Shown here: one piece after another, positions 50,292 to 58,966 of the stretch
How positions within the stretch are numbered: the first letter of the stretch is position 1
Layout: every line of letters starts with the position of its first letter
NCBI GenBank assembly: GCA_040396955.1
Contig: JBBAWX010000012.1
Coordinates: forward strand, 1 to 64,000
Length of the DNA: 64,000 nt
Direction of reading: 5' to 3'
Source of the DNA: UBA965 sp040396955
GTDB taxonomy: Bacteria > Chloroflexota > Chloroflexia > Chloroflexales > Roseiflexaceae
Notes under the pieces: generated by a model
Told to the model about the DNA's origin: nothing
Database searches by the model: none
What the model saw: the letters and a program-made list of their open reading frames with translations, nothing else
Made by a program: the position numbers and the translations under genes

Positions 50292-52271
50292 CTATGCATC
50301 TTCAAAAACGATCATTTGATGGCCATGAATCACTGGCACCGTCACGACAAAACGCCCGTCGCGTTCGTGCATCGCTAGCACATCACCACTCGGTTGTGCC
50401 ACCACACGGCCGCAGTGCCAATCCGCTCGCAACGAAATTGTTACCTCATAGAGCGGAATCACATCTTCGATGACGTCGAATTGTCGACCACGACGCTCCG
50501 GAATGTAATGGAGCAGATGGACAACGGTACGCCCGGTCTGCCGCATCACCGATGTGGTAATCGTCGATGGGCCGTCATGGCGCAAAAGCGGCTGTGGGAG
50601 AAGTCGCAGGATGGCATCACCGAGGAGCACTTTGACCCAACGCGGTGCGGTGTCTTGATACTGGGCAAAAATCGGATGTGCGAAATAGATGTGGCGACCT
50701 GCTTGCGTCACGGCCGCACTGCCAACCACACCGTTGGATGGCGTATGCCGGTGAGAAATAAAATGCCGCCATGAACGCTCGAAGTACGGGGTGTGTGTCC
50801 ACGCGAGCACCGTCGTACCCTGCCGTGCCACGACGTGGCTTCCCCGCAAGTACATGGCGTGCTCGGTGCGTGGGAGCGTGGCACCGAGTTGATCGGTGGG
50901 GACAATGAAATCAGGCGACATGGCAATATCGCCGTGGTAATCCACCCCAAGTCCGGCCACCGTGTGCACACCCGAACGATGCGAGGCAATGACCGCCCCC
51001 CCGTGTGCCACATATGTGGCAATACGCTCCGCAAATGCCGGCGAAATCTCGGCCTGATCAGGCAAAATGAGCAATTTGTACGCCGAGATGTCCGCGTATT
51101 CATCCACGATGTCAAATTGCATGGCTAGCTCTTCGAGCATACGAACGACCCCAAAGGTGGCCGCCGGGATGGCGTCAGCCGACGGGGCGTCGTGCAAGCT
51201 CTCGAGCGACAACACGGCGATATCGACCACGGCAGTCGCCGGCATGCACCACGGCTCCCGTCGTTCTACCTCGCGATACACCTGCCCGATTAAGTCATAC
51301 ACATCTGGATCAATGGCACCGTTGGGGTGAAGTTGGTCGCCGACACTACAGGCAGTGCCATGTGCGAGCATGCGGAAGATTTCAAACTCAAGTGCTGCCT
51401 GATTTTTGAAGGAATGAAAATCACCCCACGAGGTGTGGAACTTCCCAGTCATGCCGAGTACCGGCATGCCGAGTGTACGGGCATAGCGCACAGCAATCGG
51501 GAAGTGCAAATAGCCCCAACCACCACTCGGGAGTGTCTCAATTTCCCAATGCGTATACGCATCCGCCCACTGGCGGTCATACGGCCCGACATGCCCAGCA
51601 TTGTAGAAAATCGTCGCATCGGGCACCAATTCGCGGACAAGCGCCGACATATCTGCCTTGAACGCAGCATTGGTGTGGGCGCCCCAGCGTTGCCGATCGG
51701 CAGCCTGCGACGGATCCAGGCCAGCTGCCAACATGCCCTGACGGCACGTGTAGCATGCACAGGGAATGGGTTTCACAATATCGAAGAAAAACCCATCAAC
51801 CTGGCCCACATGCTCCACCAGGTCACGCACACTCTCCATCAAAAAATCACGATATCCCGTTCCTACACACAAAAAGCGATAAAAACCAGCCTGAAAAAGC
51901 GATTGCCCGTGCCGACCGGTCACCAGTGGGTTGCCCATCTCATCAATGGCCACCCATTCTGGGTGATGGAGCACACTGTAATAATCCCACTGAACCGTTA
52001 TGTAAATTGGCGCTTTCACATGTGCGCGGCGGCAGGCTTGGAGCTGGGCGCGCAACAAATCCCCCTGCAGGTGGGGGTGCACACGTTCTGGGAAGCGTTG
52101 GCTGGGATAGTACAACATGCCGTGGTGACAGCGCGCAAAAATCGTCATTGAATCAACACGAGCAGCAGCGAGCGTTTCAGCAAAGTGTTCTGCATCAAAA
52201 TCAGCTCCGATACCAGTGATTAATTCACTCGTATGGAAGTCCAAATGCACCTGGCGCATTCTTAGTGACAT
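50292..52271 (-). CDS. Putative glycoside hydrolase (GHL6-like) with trimerisation-type domain
   Basis: 659 aa, no signal peptide. The N-terminal barrel has DFHTSELITGIGADFDAEHF, MTIFARCHHGMLYYPS, ITVQWDYYSVLHHPEWVAID and FFFDIVKP, with a CACYTC cluster (possibly metal-binding). The pattern fits the hypothetical glycosyl hydrolase 6 family. A central GATase-like domain (about 385-500: YKLLILPDQAEISPAFAERI) resembles the beta-galactosidase trimerisation domain. It probably cleaves a fucosyl or galactosyl glycan; not proven. GAGGTGG lies before the ATG at 52271. Confidence 0.72.
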   Translation of the reverse strand: MSLRMRQVHLDFHTSELITGIGADFDAEHFAETLAAARVDSMTIFARCHHGMLYYPSQRFPERVHPHLQGDLLRAQLQACRRAHVKAPIYITVQWDYYSVLHHPEWVAIDEMGNPLVTGRHGQSLFQAGFYRFLCVGTGYRDFLMESVRDLVEHVGQVDGFFFDIVKPIPCACYTCRQGMLAAGLDPSQAADRQRWGAHTNAAFKADMSALVRELVPDATIFYNAGHVGPYDRQWADAYTHWEIETLPSGGWGYLHFPIAVRYARTLGMPVLGMTGKFHTSWGDFHSFKNQAALEFEIFRMLAHGTACSVGDQLHPNGAIDPDVYDLIGQVYREVERREPWCMPATAVVDIAVLSLESLHDAPSADAIPAATFGVVRMLEELAMQFDIVDEYADISAYKLLILPDQAEISPAFAERIATYVAHGGAVIASHRSGVHTVAGLGVDYHGDIAMSPDFIVPTDQLGATLPRTEHAMYLRGSHVVARQGTTVLAWTHTPYFERSWRHFISHRHTPSNGVVGSAAVTQAGRHIYFAHPIFAQYQDTAPRWVKVLLGDAILRLLPQPLLRHDGPSTITTSVMRQTGRTVVHLLHYIPERRGRQFDVIEDVIPLYEVTISLRADWHCGRVVAQPSGDVLAMHERDGRFVVTVPVIHGHQMIVFEDA

Positions 52272-52327
52272 GACCACCTCGTCATCTAGTATGTACTTTT
52301 GCGGACTCTGCACTTCCATAGTACAAC

Positions 52328-52355
52328 AAAAAAGACCACCCCTTGCAGGGTGGTC
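52328..52355 (-). terminator. Intrinsic terminator after the membrane-protein gene
   Basis: Minus strand: GACCACCC/GGGTGGTC stem (52355-52348 with 52341-52334) followed by six Ts (52333-52328). It lies 20 nt after the stop of the gene at 52375. Confidence 0.85.
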
Positions 52356-52374
52356 ACGATCGTCATTGCATTCT

Positions 52375-52935
52375 CTATTTACGTTGCATCTGCCACAAAA
52401 ACATCCCACCGATAACGATGAGCAACAACGGCAATACCAGTCGCGTTGCATAGAGATTGTTGTGCGCCCCAAGCATGAGCATGGCCGTCAACAAGGCAAA
52501 CGCAGATACGATGAGCATCCAATTCTCTTGCGCTTGAAAATACCAACGCACCACTACAAACGCGACGACCGCCGCCAGCGAAAGCATCATGGGCAAGATG
52601 ACACCACTTGTCGTGACAACAAACGGCAAGCCGACGCCTACCATGAAGAAGAGAATGGCGACCATACTCAGCCACTTACGGTGTTGCACAAACGCAAACG
52701 TGAGGGCTACTACACTTACACCAACAACAAACAACCAACGCGGTGCTAGCTGCTCAACTACGAGGTTAAAAATGACCGAAACATCGAGCAAATTTAACAG
52801 ACCGATGACAATCAGCAGTACACCATAGACCCAATTTCGTGCACCCGATGTGGGCTTGCGCAACGGAATTGTTGGCATCCCCTCGGATGAAAATAATACG
52901 TCCGATTGACCTTGCGTGTCTCTATCGTTCACCAT
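52375..52935 (-). CDS. Membrane protein of unknown function
   Basis: 186 aa. A polar N-terminus (about 1-35) precedes five or six membrane segments arranged as tight hairpins. The pattern NWVYGVLLIVIGLLNLLD and the final LLIVIGGMFLWQMQ resemble LiaI/LiaF-like cell-wall stress proteins, but I cannot assign a family firmly. It starts at 52935 behind a GGGGGG-containing ribosome-binding site. It has its own promoter and terminator, so it is monocistronic. Confidence 0.65.
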   Translation of the reverse strand: MVNDRDTQGQSDVLFSSEGMPTIPLRKPTSGARNWVYGVLLIVIGLLNLLDVSVIFNLVVEQLAPRWLFVVGVSVVALTFAFVQHRKWLSMVAILFFMVGVGLPFVVTTSGVILPMMLSLAAVVAFVVVRWYFQAQENWMLIVSAFALLTAMLMLGAHNNLYATRLVLPLLLIVIGGMFLWQMQRK

Positions 52936-52953
52936 ACGTCCCCCCTTCCTGCT

Positions 52954-52982
52954 ACTATACTTCACAGGAAGCAATTCTGCAA
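52954..52982 (-). promoter_or_regulatory. Promoter of the membrane-protein gene
   Basis: Minus strand: -35 TTGCAG (52982-52977), 17-bp spacer, -10 TATAGT (52959-52954); the ATG is 19 nt downstream of the -10. Confidence 0.6.
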
Positions 52983-53003
52983 ATCTCCCTTGCGTGAATC
53001 ACA

Positions 53004-54122
53004 CTACTCATATTGACGCACAAGCGCAGGGACCACATGCAACGCCGCATCACAATCGGCGGCAGTGACGTAGCCATGTACCGACAAACGTATGCGCTGT
53101 AAATCATGGTCGCCCCAAATGAGCACATTATTGGCGCGGGCGGCTACGACGATTTCTGCGGCATGTGCAGTGGCCACACAGATGTTGCCGGCTCGTTGCC
53201 GCGCAGGTGTGGGAGTCAGCACTGTACATCCTGCGGCCACAAATGCATCGATTATTTGGCCACCGTACCGCAACGCATGGGCTTCGAGCGTCACAGCCGC
53301 CACACGACTCAGGTACTCAAGCGCATTGAGCAGTAGGTAGACGTCAAGGAAATTCGGGTTGCCGACCTCCGCACGGGCGGCATCCGCATGCAACTGGTAG
53401 GTTGCTGGCGTGGCACCAGGGAGCGCCGATCGCCACCCTGGCGGTGGCCCGAATTCAGGCACCAAGCGTCGATTCCACATCAAAATACCGAGATGCGTCC
53501 CCAACAGCCACTTGTATGCACTACAGACCAAAAAATCGATGTGCGATGCATCCACTGGCACAATGCCCAAGGAGTGGGTGGCGTCGACCAACACTTTGGC
53601 ACCGACCGCGTGTGCGGCGGCTGCGAGTGCCTGAATATCAATGCGCCGCCCAGTGCGTGTGCTCACATGACTCACATAGACCAACTTCGTCTTTGGTGTC
53701 AGTTGGGCACAGATATTGGCCAATTCGACATCAGCATCGGGATGATAGGCCGGCATGGTGACCGTCACCGCGAAGCGTTCTAGCCATGTAAATGCGTAGC
53801 GCCCACTCGGATATTCATCGTCAACCACGACGACTTCATCGCCAGGTTGCCAATCTAGTGCACATACGACCTGCACAATCCCTGCCGAGCTACTCCCAAG
53901 GAGCGAAATATCGTGGGCAGTTACGTTGAGCATATCAGCCAACCGTTCACACACACGCTGGCGCTTGGCAAAAAAACGCTCGCGCCCCGGCATCCCTAGC
54001 GCTTTGTCGTGCATGAACTCTGCCGCCACTGCAAGGTGTGACTTGAGCATGGGCGTCTCGCCACCCGCAGCTAGGTGATGGACTCCGTCCAAGCCAATAA
54101 AATCATGTTTGGCAAACAACAT
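53004..54122 (-). CDS. Class V PLP-dependent enzyme (cysteine-desulfurase/isopenicillin-epimerase-like)
   Basis: 372 aa. Conserved elements are LLGSSSAGIVQVV, VSHVSTRTGRRIDI, VDATHSLGIVPVD and the PLP lysine in SAYKWLLGTHLG. This matches the class V aminotransferase group that includes isopenicillin-N epimerase and selenocysteine-lyase-like proteins. The reaction cannot be named. AAGGAGG lies just before the ATG. It follows the ROK kinase by 21 nt (same transcript). Confidence 0.85.
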   Translation of the reverse strand: MLFAKHDFIGLDGVHHLAAGGETPMLKSHLAVAAEFMHDKALGMPGRERFFAKRQRVCERLADMLNVTAHDISLLGSSSAGIVQVVCALDWQPGDEVVVVDDEYPSGRYAFTWLERFAVTVTMPAYHPDADVELANICAQLTPKTKLVYVSHVSTRTGRRIDIQALAAAAHAVGAKVLVDATHSLGIVPVDASHIDFLVCSAYKWLLGTHLGILMWNRRLVPEFGPPPGWRSALPGATPATYQLHADAARAEVGNPNFLDVYLLLNALEYLSRVAAVTLEAHALRYGGQIIDAFVAAGCTVLTPTPARQRAGNICVATAHAAEIVVAARANNVLIWGDHDLQRIRLSVHGYVTAADCDAALHVVPALVRQYE

Positions 54123-54143
54123 GCGCCCCTCCTTCGTCGTACC

Positions 54144-55043
54144 CTACTCGGCATGCTCCGCTTCCGCACGCATCGCCAACACCAACGCCCCTAGCATTCC
54201 AGATCGATTCCCCAGGACTGGCGGTACGATGTAGGTGTCAATCTGCTGGGTAATAGCATCTACATTGATGTACCCGTTGAGTTTTTGCAACGTGAGGGTG
54301 CGAATCTTCGGGAAGAGGTGGCTTTGCTCCATCACGCCACCACCAAGGATGATACGCTGAGGCGACACAAACAAAATGGTGTTGACCATCGCTTGTGCCA
54401 GATAATCGGCCTCCAAATCCCACGCTTCGTGCTCGGGTGGTAGTTCAACCGCTTTTTTGCCCCAGCGCTTCTCGAGCGCTGGGCCGGCCGCCATCCCTTC
54501 AAGGCAGGTTGCATGGAACGAACAATTCCCAACGAACGTGTCACGTGGGTGCCGTGCCACCACTTGATGCCCAGCTTCGGGATGTGCCAGACACGCGATT
54601 GGTGCCCCACGAGTAATCACGCCTGCACCGATACCGGTGCCAATCGTGTAGTAGACGATGTGCTCAAGCCCACGTCCTGCTCCCCACATGAGTTCACCGA
54701 GGCCAGCCGTTGTCACGTCGAGGTCAAATCCGACCGGAATCTGCAAGGCAGCCTGGATTGGGGCAACCACAGGAGCATTGCTCCAGCCTGGTTTGGTGGT
54801 CGGTGCCACTGAGCCGTAATCGGGGCGCGCACGGTCAAGGACAATCGGGCCAAACGAGCCAATTCCGACTGCGGCGAGTGGTTGTTCTTGATGGTGGCGC
54901 TGCAAAAAAGCAATGATTTGCGGAATATTTTCGGTGGGAGTGGTCGTCGGAAAGCGGATTTCGTCACTCACCTGATCGGGTCCTGACACAATGGCACAGA
55001 CCATCTTGGTACCACCGGTCTCTACTACCCCGTATCGTTTCAT
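54144..55043 (-). CDS. ROK-family fructokinase-like sugar kinase
   Basis: 299 aa. The phosphate motif is ETGGTKMVCAIV. The catalytic region has IPVGFDLDVTTAGLGE with the conserved Asp. The zinc site is visible in GHQVVARHPRDTFVGNCSFHATCLEG (His, Cys, His, Cys spacing), as in B. subtilis YdhR-type fructokinases. ATP-dependent phosphorylation of fructose or a similar sugar in the cytosol is likely. AAGGGGAG precedes the ATG at 55043. A 25-codon ORF lies just upstream. Confidence 0.88.
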   Translation of the reverse strand: MKRYGVVETGGTKMVCAIVSGPDQVSDEIRFPTTTPTENIPQIIAFLQRHHQEQPLAAVGIGSFGPIVLDRARPDYGSVAPTTKPGWSNAPVVAPIQAALQIPVGFDLDVTTAGLGELMWGAGRGLEHIVYYTIGTGIGAGVITRGAPIACLAHPEAGHQVVARHPRDTFVGNCSFHATCLEGMAAGPALEKRWGKKAVELPPEHEAWDLEADYLAQAMVNTILFVSPQRIILGGGVMEQSHLFPKIRTLTLQKLNGYINVDAITQQIDTYIVPPVLGNRSGMLGALVLAMRAEAEHAE

Positions 55044-55059
55044 TGCGCTCCCCTTTACG

Positions 55060-55137
55060 CTACGTACGTTGCGCATACGTGGCACCGCAACCGCAGGGTA
55101 CGCTCATGGCGTCCGCTGAGTCCGATGACACATTCAT
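55060..55137 (-). CDS. Small 25-aa ORF with a Cys-Gly-Cys-Gly motif ahead of the ROK kinase
   Basis: ATG at 55137 with AGGAGC four to five bases upstream, stop TAG at 55062-55060, 16 nt before the ROK ATG. The end reads SVPCGCGATYAQRT, half of a zinc-knuckle-like pattern. Upstream is a TACAAT-type -10. It may be a small protein or a leader ORF. Support comes only from the ribosome-binding site and position. Confidence 0.42.
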   Translation of the reverse strand: MNVSSDSADAMSVPCGCGATYAQRT

Positions 55138-55191
55138 ATTGCTCCTGTGGGTTGATTGTAACAAAAAAAACGTATCCACCACCACACAAGA

Positions 55192-55221
55192 CCAGACCTC
55201 GCCTATGGCTACGAGGTCTGG
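55192..55221 (-). terminator. Hairpin terminator after the second ABC exporter pair
   Basis: Minus strand: CCAGACCTCG, 10-nt loop, CGAGGTCTGG (55221-55192), followed by TCTTGTGT. The T-tract is broken, but position (15 nt after the exporter stop) fits. Confidence 0.6.
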
Positions 55222-55236
55222 CCAGCAGGTCACCAC

Positions 55237-56961
55237 CTACGCGTGTGGCACCGTGGAATGACTCAAGGCACCTGTGCGAATCAGCGTACTATAGGGGCCA
55301 CGTGCCACCACACGCCCCTCATGGAGTACAAGGATTTCATCGGCCATTTGCATGACGTGTGGGCGATGCGTGACCACCACACAGGCGACATCGGCACGAA
55401 TCTCGGCGAAACGCTTCCAGAGTTGTGTTTCGGTCTCGATGTCGAGCGCACTCGACACATCGTCGATGCACCACAACTGTGGCCGATCATAGAGCATCCG
55501 CGCAAAGGCGGCGCGCTGGATTTGCCCACCCGAGAGGCGCACGCCACGGGCGCCCACCAATGTGTGCACCCCTTGTTCAAACTGGGCCACATCGTATTCG
55601 AAGACAGCACCGTACAGCGCTTCGTTGATGGCCGGATCGGAGATGTCACGCCCCTGGACGATGTTTTCTTGGAGCGAATCCGAAAACAAACGGGGGACTT
55701 GGCTGGTATAGGCGACGGCCGGCGGAGCAAACTGATCACGTGGCATGACAATGTCGACGCCATTCCAACGCACTTCACCAGTCGTATTCGGCAACATACC
55801 CATCAAACCACGGAGCAGTGTGGTTTTGCCAGCTCCAACCACTCCCGTTATGACAACCAATTGACCTGGTCGTATATCAAACGTGACATGGTCGACCCCC
55901 AACCCACCATCACTCCACGTCACCGTCAAATCACGCACTTGCAGTTCGTGCAACGCGGGTAATTGTGCTGTGGCAGGTGGCGTGCGTTCCGCAAACAACT
56001 GTGCCATTGGTTGCGCATGGGCGATGTTTTCGAGGCGTTGAATGGAGACGCGCATCTGTTGCTGACGCCCCAAAAAAATGCCTAATTCGCCAAGCAATTC
56101 ACCGATGATCCCAAGGCTGTAGACAAAAAACGCCACATCACCAGCTTGGAAATCTCCATTTGCCGCCTGCTGATGCACCATCAACATCATGATTGCCGTA
56201 CCAATGGTCGAGGCGTTGCGAAACATGGCATCGAGCAAGCCATCAAACAACACTTCACGCAATGTCGCTTGCTCACGCGCTTTGTTGAGCTGAGCAAAAT
56301 GAGCCAACACGTGCCGCTCGGCACCTGCGACTTGCACCGCTTGGACGGCACCGTAGGTTTCACCGATAAAGCCGACCACGCGCCCGGCAGCCCGTCGTCG
56401 CTCTTGACGATAGTGGTAGATACGGTCGTAGGCAAAACGTGCACCCGCCACGATGAACACCAACGGGAGCGCGATAACCAATGTGGCTTGTGGCGCCGTC
56501 TGATACATCATGACGAAGGCAATGGCCGAAAACGCCCCGAGCGCAATGATGTCGTTGAGTTGAAAAATAACATGCGGCATTTCAGTGATGTCATCACGAA
56601 AGCGTGAGACAACTTCCCCAGGCGATCCTTTCAAGGCGCGTACCGCCGGCATCTGCAAGATACGACGTAATAGGGCGCGCCGCAGAGTGTTTTCAGTGGG
56701 GATGCGGGCCTTGGCATGTGCATAACTCACCAAAAAAAACATCACCATGCGCACCAAGGTGATACCGATCAAACCAGCAAGAATGAGCCAGGGCACACCT
56801 AGGAGCGTGCCATCTTGCAGACCGTTGAGCACGTTGCGGGTGATAATTCCAGGGAGCAATTCTATGAGGAGCACTCCCACAATGATGAGCAGATTGGCGA
56901 CATACCACCAGCCACCTTTACGCATCATCATGCCAATAACAGACGTCGGTGATGTTGTCAT
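55237..56961 (-). CDS. ABC exporter half-transporter, degenerate-site subunit (second pair)
   Basis: 574 aa: membrane domain (about 15-310) and nucleotide-binding domain. Walker A is GVVGAGKTT, signature LSGGQIQR, Walker B LWCIDDVSSALD with Asp in place of the catalytic Glu. This is the non-catalytic site of a heterodimer. Its ATG overlaps the stop of the partner gene (ATGA). GGAGG precedes it. See the leader at 58845-58895 for likely regulation. Confidence 0.9.
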   Translation of the reverse strand: MTTSPTSVIGMMMRKGGWWYVANLLIIVGVLLIELLPGIITRNVLNGLQDGTLLGVPWLILAGLIGITLVRMVMFFLVSYAHAKARIPTENTLRRALLRRILQMPAVRALKGSPGEVVSRFRDDITEMPHVIFQLNDIIALGAFSAIAFVMMYQTAPQATLVIALPLVFIVAGARFAYDRIYHYRQERRRAAGRVVGFIGETYGAVQAVQVAGAERHVLAHFAQLNKAREQATLREVLFDGLLDAMFRNASTIGTAIMMLMVHQQAANGDFQAGDVAFFVYSLGIIGELLGELGIFLGRQQQMRVSIQRLENIAHAQPMAQLFAERTPPATAQLPALHELQVRDLTVTWSDGGLGVDHVTFDIRPGQLVVITGVVGAGKTTLLRGLMGMLPNTTGEVRWNGVDIVMPRDQFAPPAVAYTSQVPRLFSDSLQENIVQGRDISDPAINEALYGAVFEYDVAQFEQGVHTLVGARGVRLSGGQIQRAAFARMLYDRPQLWCIDDVSSALDIETETQLWKRFAEIRADVACVVVTHRPHVMQMADEILVLHEGRVVARGPYSTLIRTGALSHSTVPHA

Positions 56962-58715
56962 GCCAATTCCTCCGTTGCTCCATGGCGCAACAAGGTGGCA
57001 TAGCGCGATGTGTCATCGGCGCGAAGCGCCTGCTCGCTTCCGAATTCCACCAAGTTGCCACCCGCCAAGATAGCAATATAGTCGCACCGGCGCACCGTTT
57101 GGAGCCGATGGGCGATGATAATCGTCGTCTTCCCAGCCAACACAGTATCAAGGGCACGCTCCACGAGTTTTTCGGTCTCGGGGTCTATGCGTGCCGATGC
57201 TTCATCGAGGATGATGACCTGTGGCTGTTTGAGGTAGACGCGCGCCAATGCGATGAGTTGAGCCTCCCCGGCCGACAGCGTATTGGTCGAGGTAAGCAAC
57301 GTGTCCAATCCATCGGGCTGACGCTGTAGCCAGCGTTCAAGCCCCAGCATCTGCAGGGCCGCTTGGAGCTGATCATCACTGATGGCCGGATTGAAAAAAG
57401 TCAGGTTATCGCGAATGGTGGCATAAAAAAGTTGCACGTCTTGGGTGACGAGTCCCACCCGCTGCCGTAACGAATCGAGACGAAATTCCGGCAACGGCAC
57501 ACCATCAATGGTGATTTGCCCACCACTCACATCATAGAGGCGAAACAAGAGACGAATCAAGGTGCTTTTGCCACTCCCAGTGCGACCCAAGAGGCCGACG
57601 GTCTGACCGGCTGGTAGCTGAAACGACACGTCGCGTAGCACCGGCTCCATGTCGCCGTCACCGTCGTTGTAGGCAAACGTCACCTGCTCAAAGCCAACCG
57701 CGGGCACCTGCATGGGTACCTCACGGGCACCATCACGCAACTGTGACGGAATCGTTTGCAATTCGGCAACGCGCACAATTCCCGCTGCTGCTTGCTGGAG
57801 TTGGTCGATTTCACTGGCAATGTTGCGAATAGGCCACACGATCATTTCACCGTACAAAATCGTCATCAAAATCAGACCGAGACCCACATCTCCACGCACG
57901 TATAACCACGATCCAAACCCAAGAATTGCCACCGTAAGCAACGCCGCCAGCGCAAGTGGCACAATCCAGGTAGTGGCACCGTACACGCGGCCACGGATGT
58001 CGAAATGGTTCTTGCGTTCCATCAGCGCCGTCAAACGCCGCAGGACGTTGTCACTCGCTCCCAGCCCACGAATGTCTTCGATGCCAGCAAGACGCTCTTC
58101 GAGGAAACCAAACAACTGTGCAGCGGCCTCACGAGCACCTTCCCAATAGGGCACCGCCACTTCACGCAGTGCATACATCATCCATGCCGCGAGCAGAGCA
58201 AAGACCAATAGGAGCAAGCCAAGCCGCCAATCCATCCACATCAGCACGCCCACCGTGGAGACGAGTAGCAACACACTGCCACCAATTTGCAGCACCATTT
58301 GTGAGAAAAAGCGGTTGAGACTCGACACATCACCATCGATGCGTTCAATCATCACCCCTGGGGTCTGCTTCTTGTGGTAGGTCATGTCGAGCCCAAGTGT
58401 GTGCTTGGCCAAATCGAAACGCAAGGCATTGGCTGCTCGCCAGCCGGTCATTTCACCATAATAGGTGGTAGCAAGACGTGCGCCTTGCCGGAGCAAGGCA
58501 GTGATGAGGTAAAGAATGCCCAACCACTGGAGCGCCTCACTCGACGCCCCAGCCAAGGCAGCTTCAACGAACTGCCCAAGCACGTTCGGTCCATACAACA
58601 AAAACGCATTATCGGCCAAAATTAATACGATGAGCAAGACGACTTGACCACGTTGTGGCCAGAAGTAGCGGTACAACAACGCTTGATACTGGGCGAATTC
58701 CACCCGCGCTGACAT
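56958..58715 (-). CDS. ABC exporter half-transporter, catalytic-site subunit (second pair)
   Basis: 585 aa. Walker A is GRTGSGKST, signature LSAGEAQL, Walker B VIILDEASARID with the catalytic Glu, H-loop IAHRLQTV. The LSAGE signature is like the non-canonical one of some multidrug pairs. First gene of the exporter operon; AGGAAGGA precedes the ATG at 58715. A long 5' leader with a short ORF and two terminators separates it from its promoter. Confidence 0.9.
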   Translation of the reverse strand: MSARVEFAQYQALLYRYFWPQRGQVVLLIVLILADNAFLLYGPNVLGQFVEAALAGASSEALQWLGILYLITALLRQGARLATTYYGEMTGWRAANALRFDLAKHTLGLDMTYHKKQTPGVMIERIDGDVSSLNRFFSQMVLQIGGSVLLLVSTVGVLMWMDWRLGLLLLVFALLAAWMMYALREVAVPYWEGAREAAAQLFGFLEERLAGIEDIRGLGASDNVLRRLTALMERKNHFDIRGRVYGATTWIVPLALAALLTVAILGFGSWLYVRGDVGLGLILMTILYGEMIVWPIRNIASEIDQLQQAAAGIVRVAELQTIPSQLRDGAREVPMQVPAVGFEQVTFAYNDGDGDMEPVLRDVSFQLPAGQTVGLLGRTGSGKSTLIRLLFRLYDVSGGQITIDGVPLPEFRLDSLRQRVGLVTQDVQLFYATIRDNLTFFNPAISDDQLQAALQMLGLERWLQRQPDGLDTLLTSTNTLSAGEAQLIALARVYLKQPQVIILDEASARIDPETEKLVERALDTVLAGKTTIIIAHRLQTVRRCDYIAILAGGNLVEFGSEQALRADDTSRYATLLRHGATEELA

Positions 58716-58759
58716 AGGATTCCTTCCTACTGCAATCCCAAGAGTCTCATGCATCACAC

Positions 58760-58821
58760 AAAAACGCCGCACTCTGAAGCACATGCGGCAAAAACAAAGG
58801 CCGCAGGCGTGTGCCTGCGGC
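58760..58821 (-). terminator. Tandem attenuator hairpins ahead of the ABC exporter
   Basis: Minus strand. Hairpin 1 is GCCGCAGGC-ACAC-GCCTGCGGC (58821-58800) followed by CTTTGTTTTT. Hairpin 2 is GCCGCA, 12-nt loop, TGCGGC (about 58788-58765), followed by GTTTTTG. The 3' arm of hairpin 1 (TGCGGC) can also pair with the 5' arm of hairpin 2 (GCCGCA), giving mutually exclusive folds. Hairpin 1 starts 24 nt after the leader-peptide stop. Confidence 0.75.
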
Positions 58822-58844
58822 TCAGATTCATGCGAGAATCGCAA

Positions 58845-58895
58845 TCAATGCACGCGGCAACACCAACAGGACAAAATTCCAACGAACTTCGACAT
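58845..58895 (-). CDS. 16-aa leader peptide of the ABC exporter operon
   Basis: MSKFVGILSCWCCRVH, ATG at 58895, stop TGA at 58847-58845. The ribosome-binding sequence AAAGAGG lies seven bases upstream, and a good promoter about 40 nt before the ATG. The Cys-Trp-Cys-Cys cluster and the terminators downstream match the design of drug-inducible leader attenuators such as bmrB ahead of bmrCD in Bacillus. Stalling by an antibiotic in this ORF could favour antitermination. Confidence 0.7.
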   Translation of the reverse strand: MSKFVGILSCWCCRVH

Positions 58896-58936
58896 GATGT
58901 GCCTCTTTCGCTTGCACGTACAGCGATTACGGCTAA

Positions 58937-58966
58937 AGCATACCACATGGTCACTCGGGCTGTCAA
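58937..58966 (-). promoter_or_regulatory. Promoter of the ABC exporter leader
   Basis: Minus strand: -35 TTGACA (58966-58961), 18-bp spacer, -10 TATGCT (58942-58937). It starts right at the stop codon of the glycosyltransferase gene. Confidence 0.68.
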
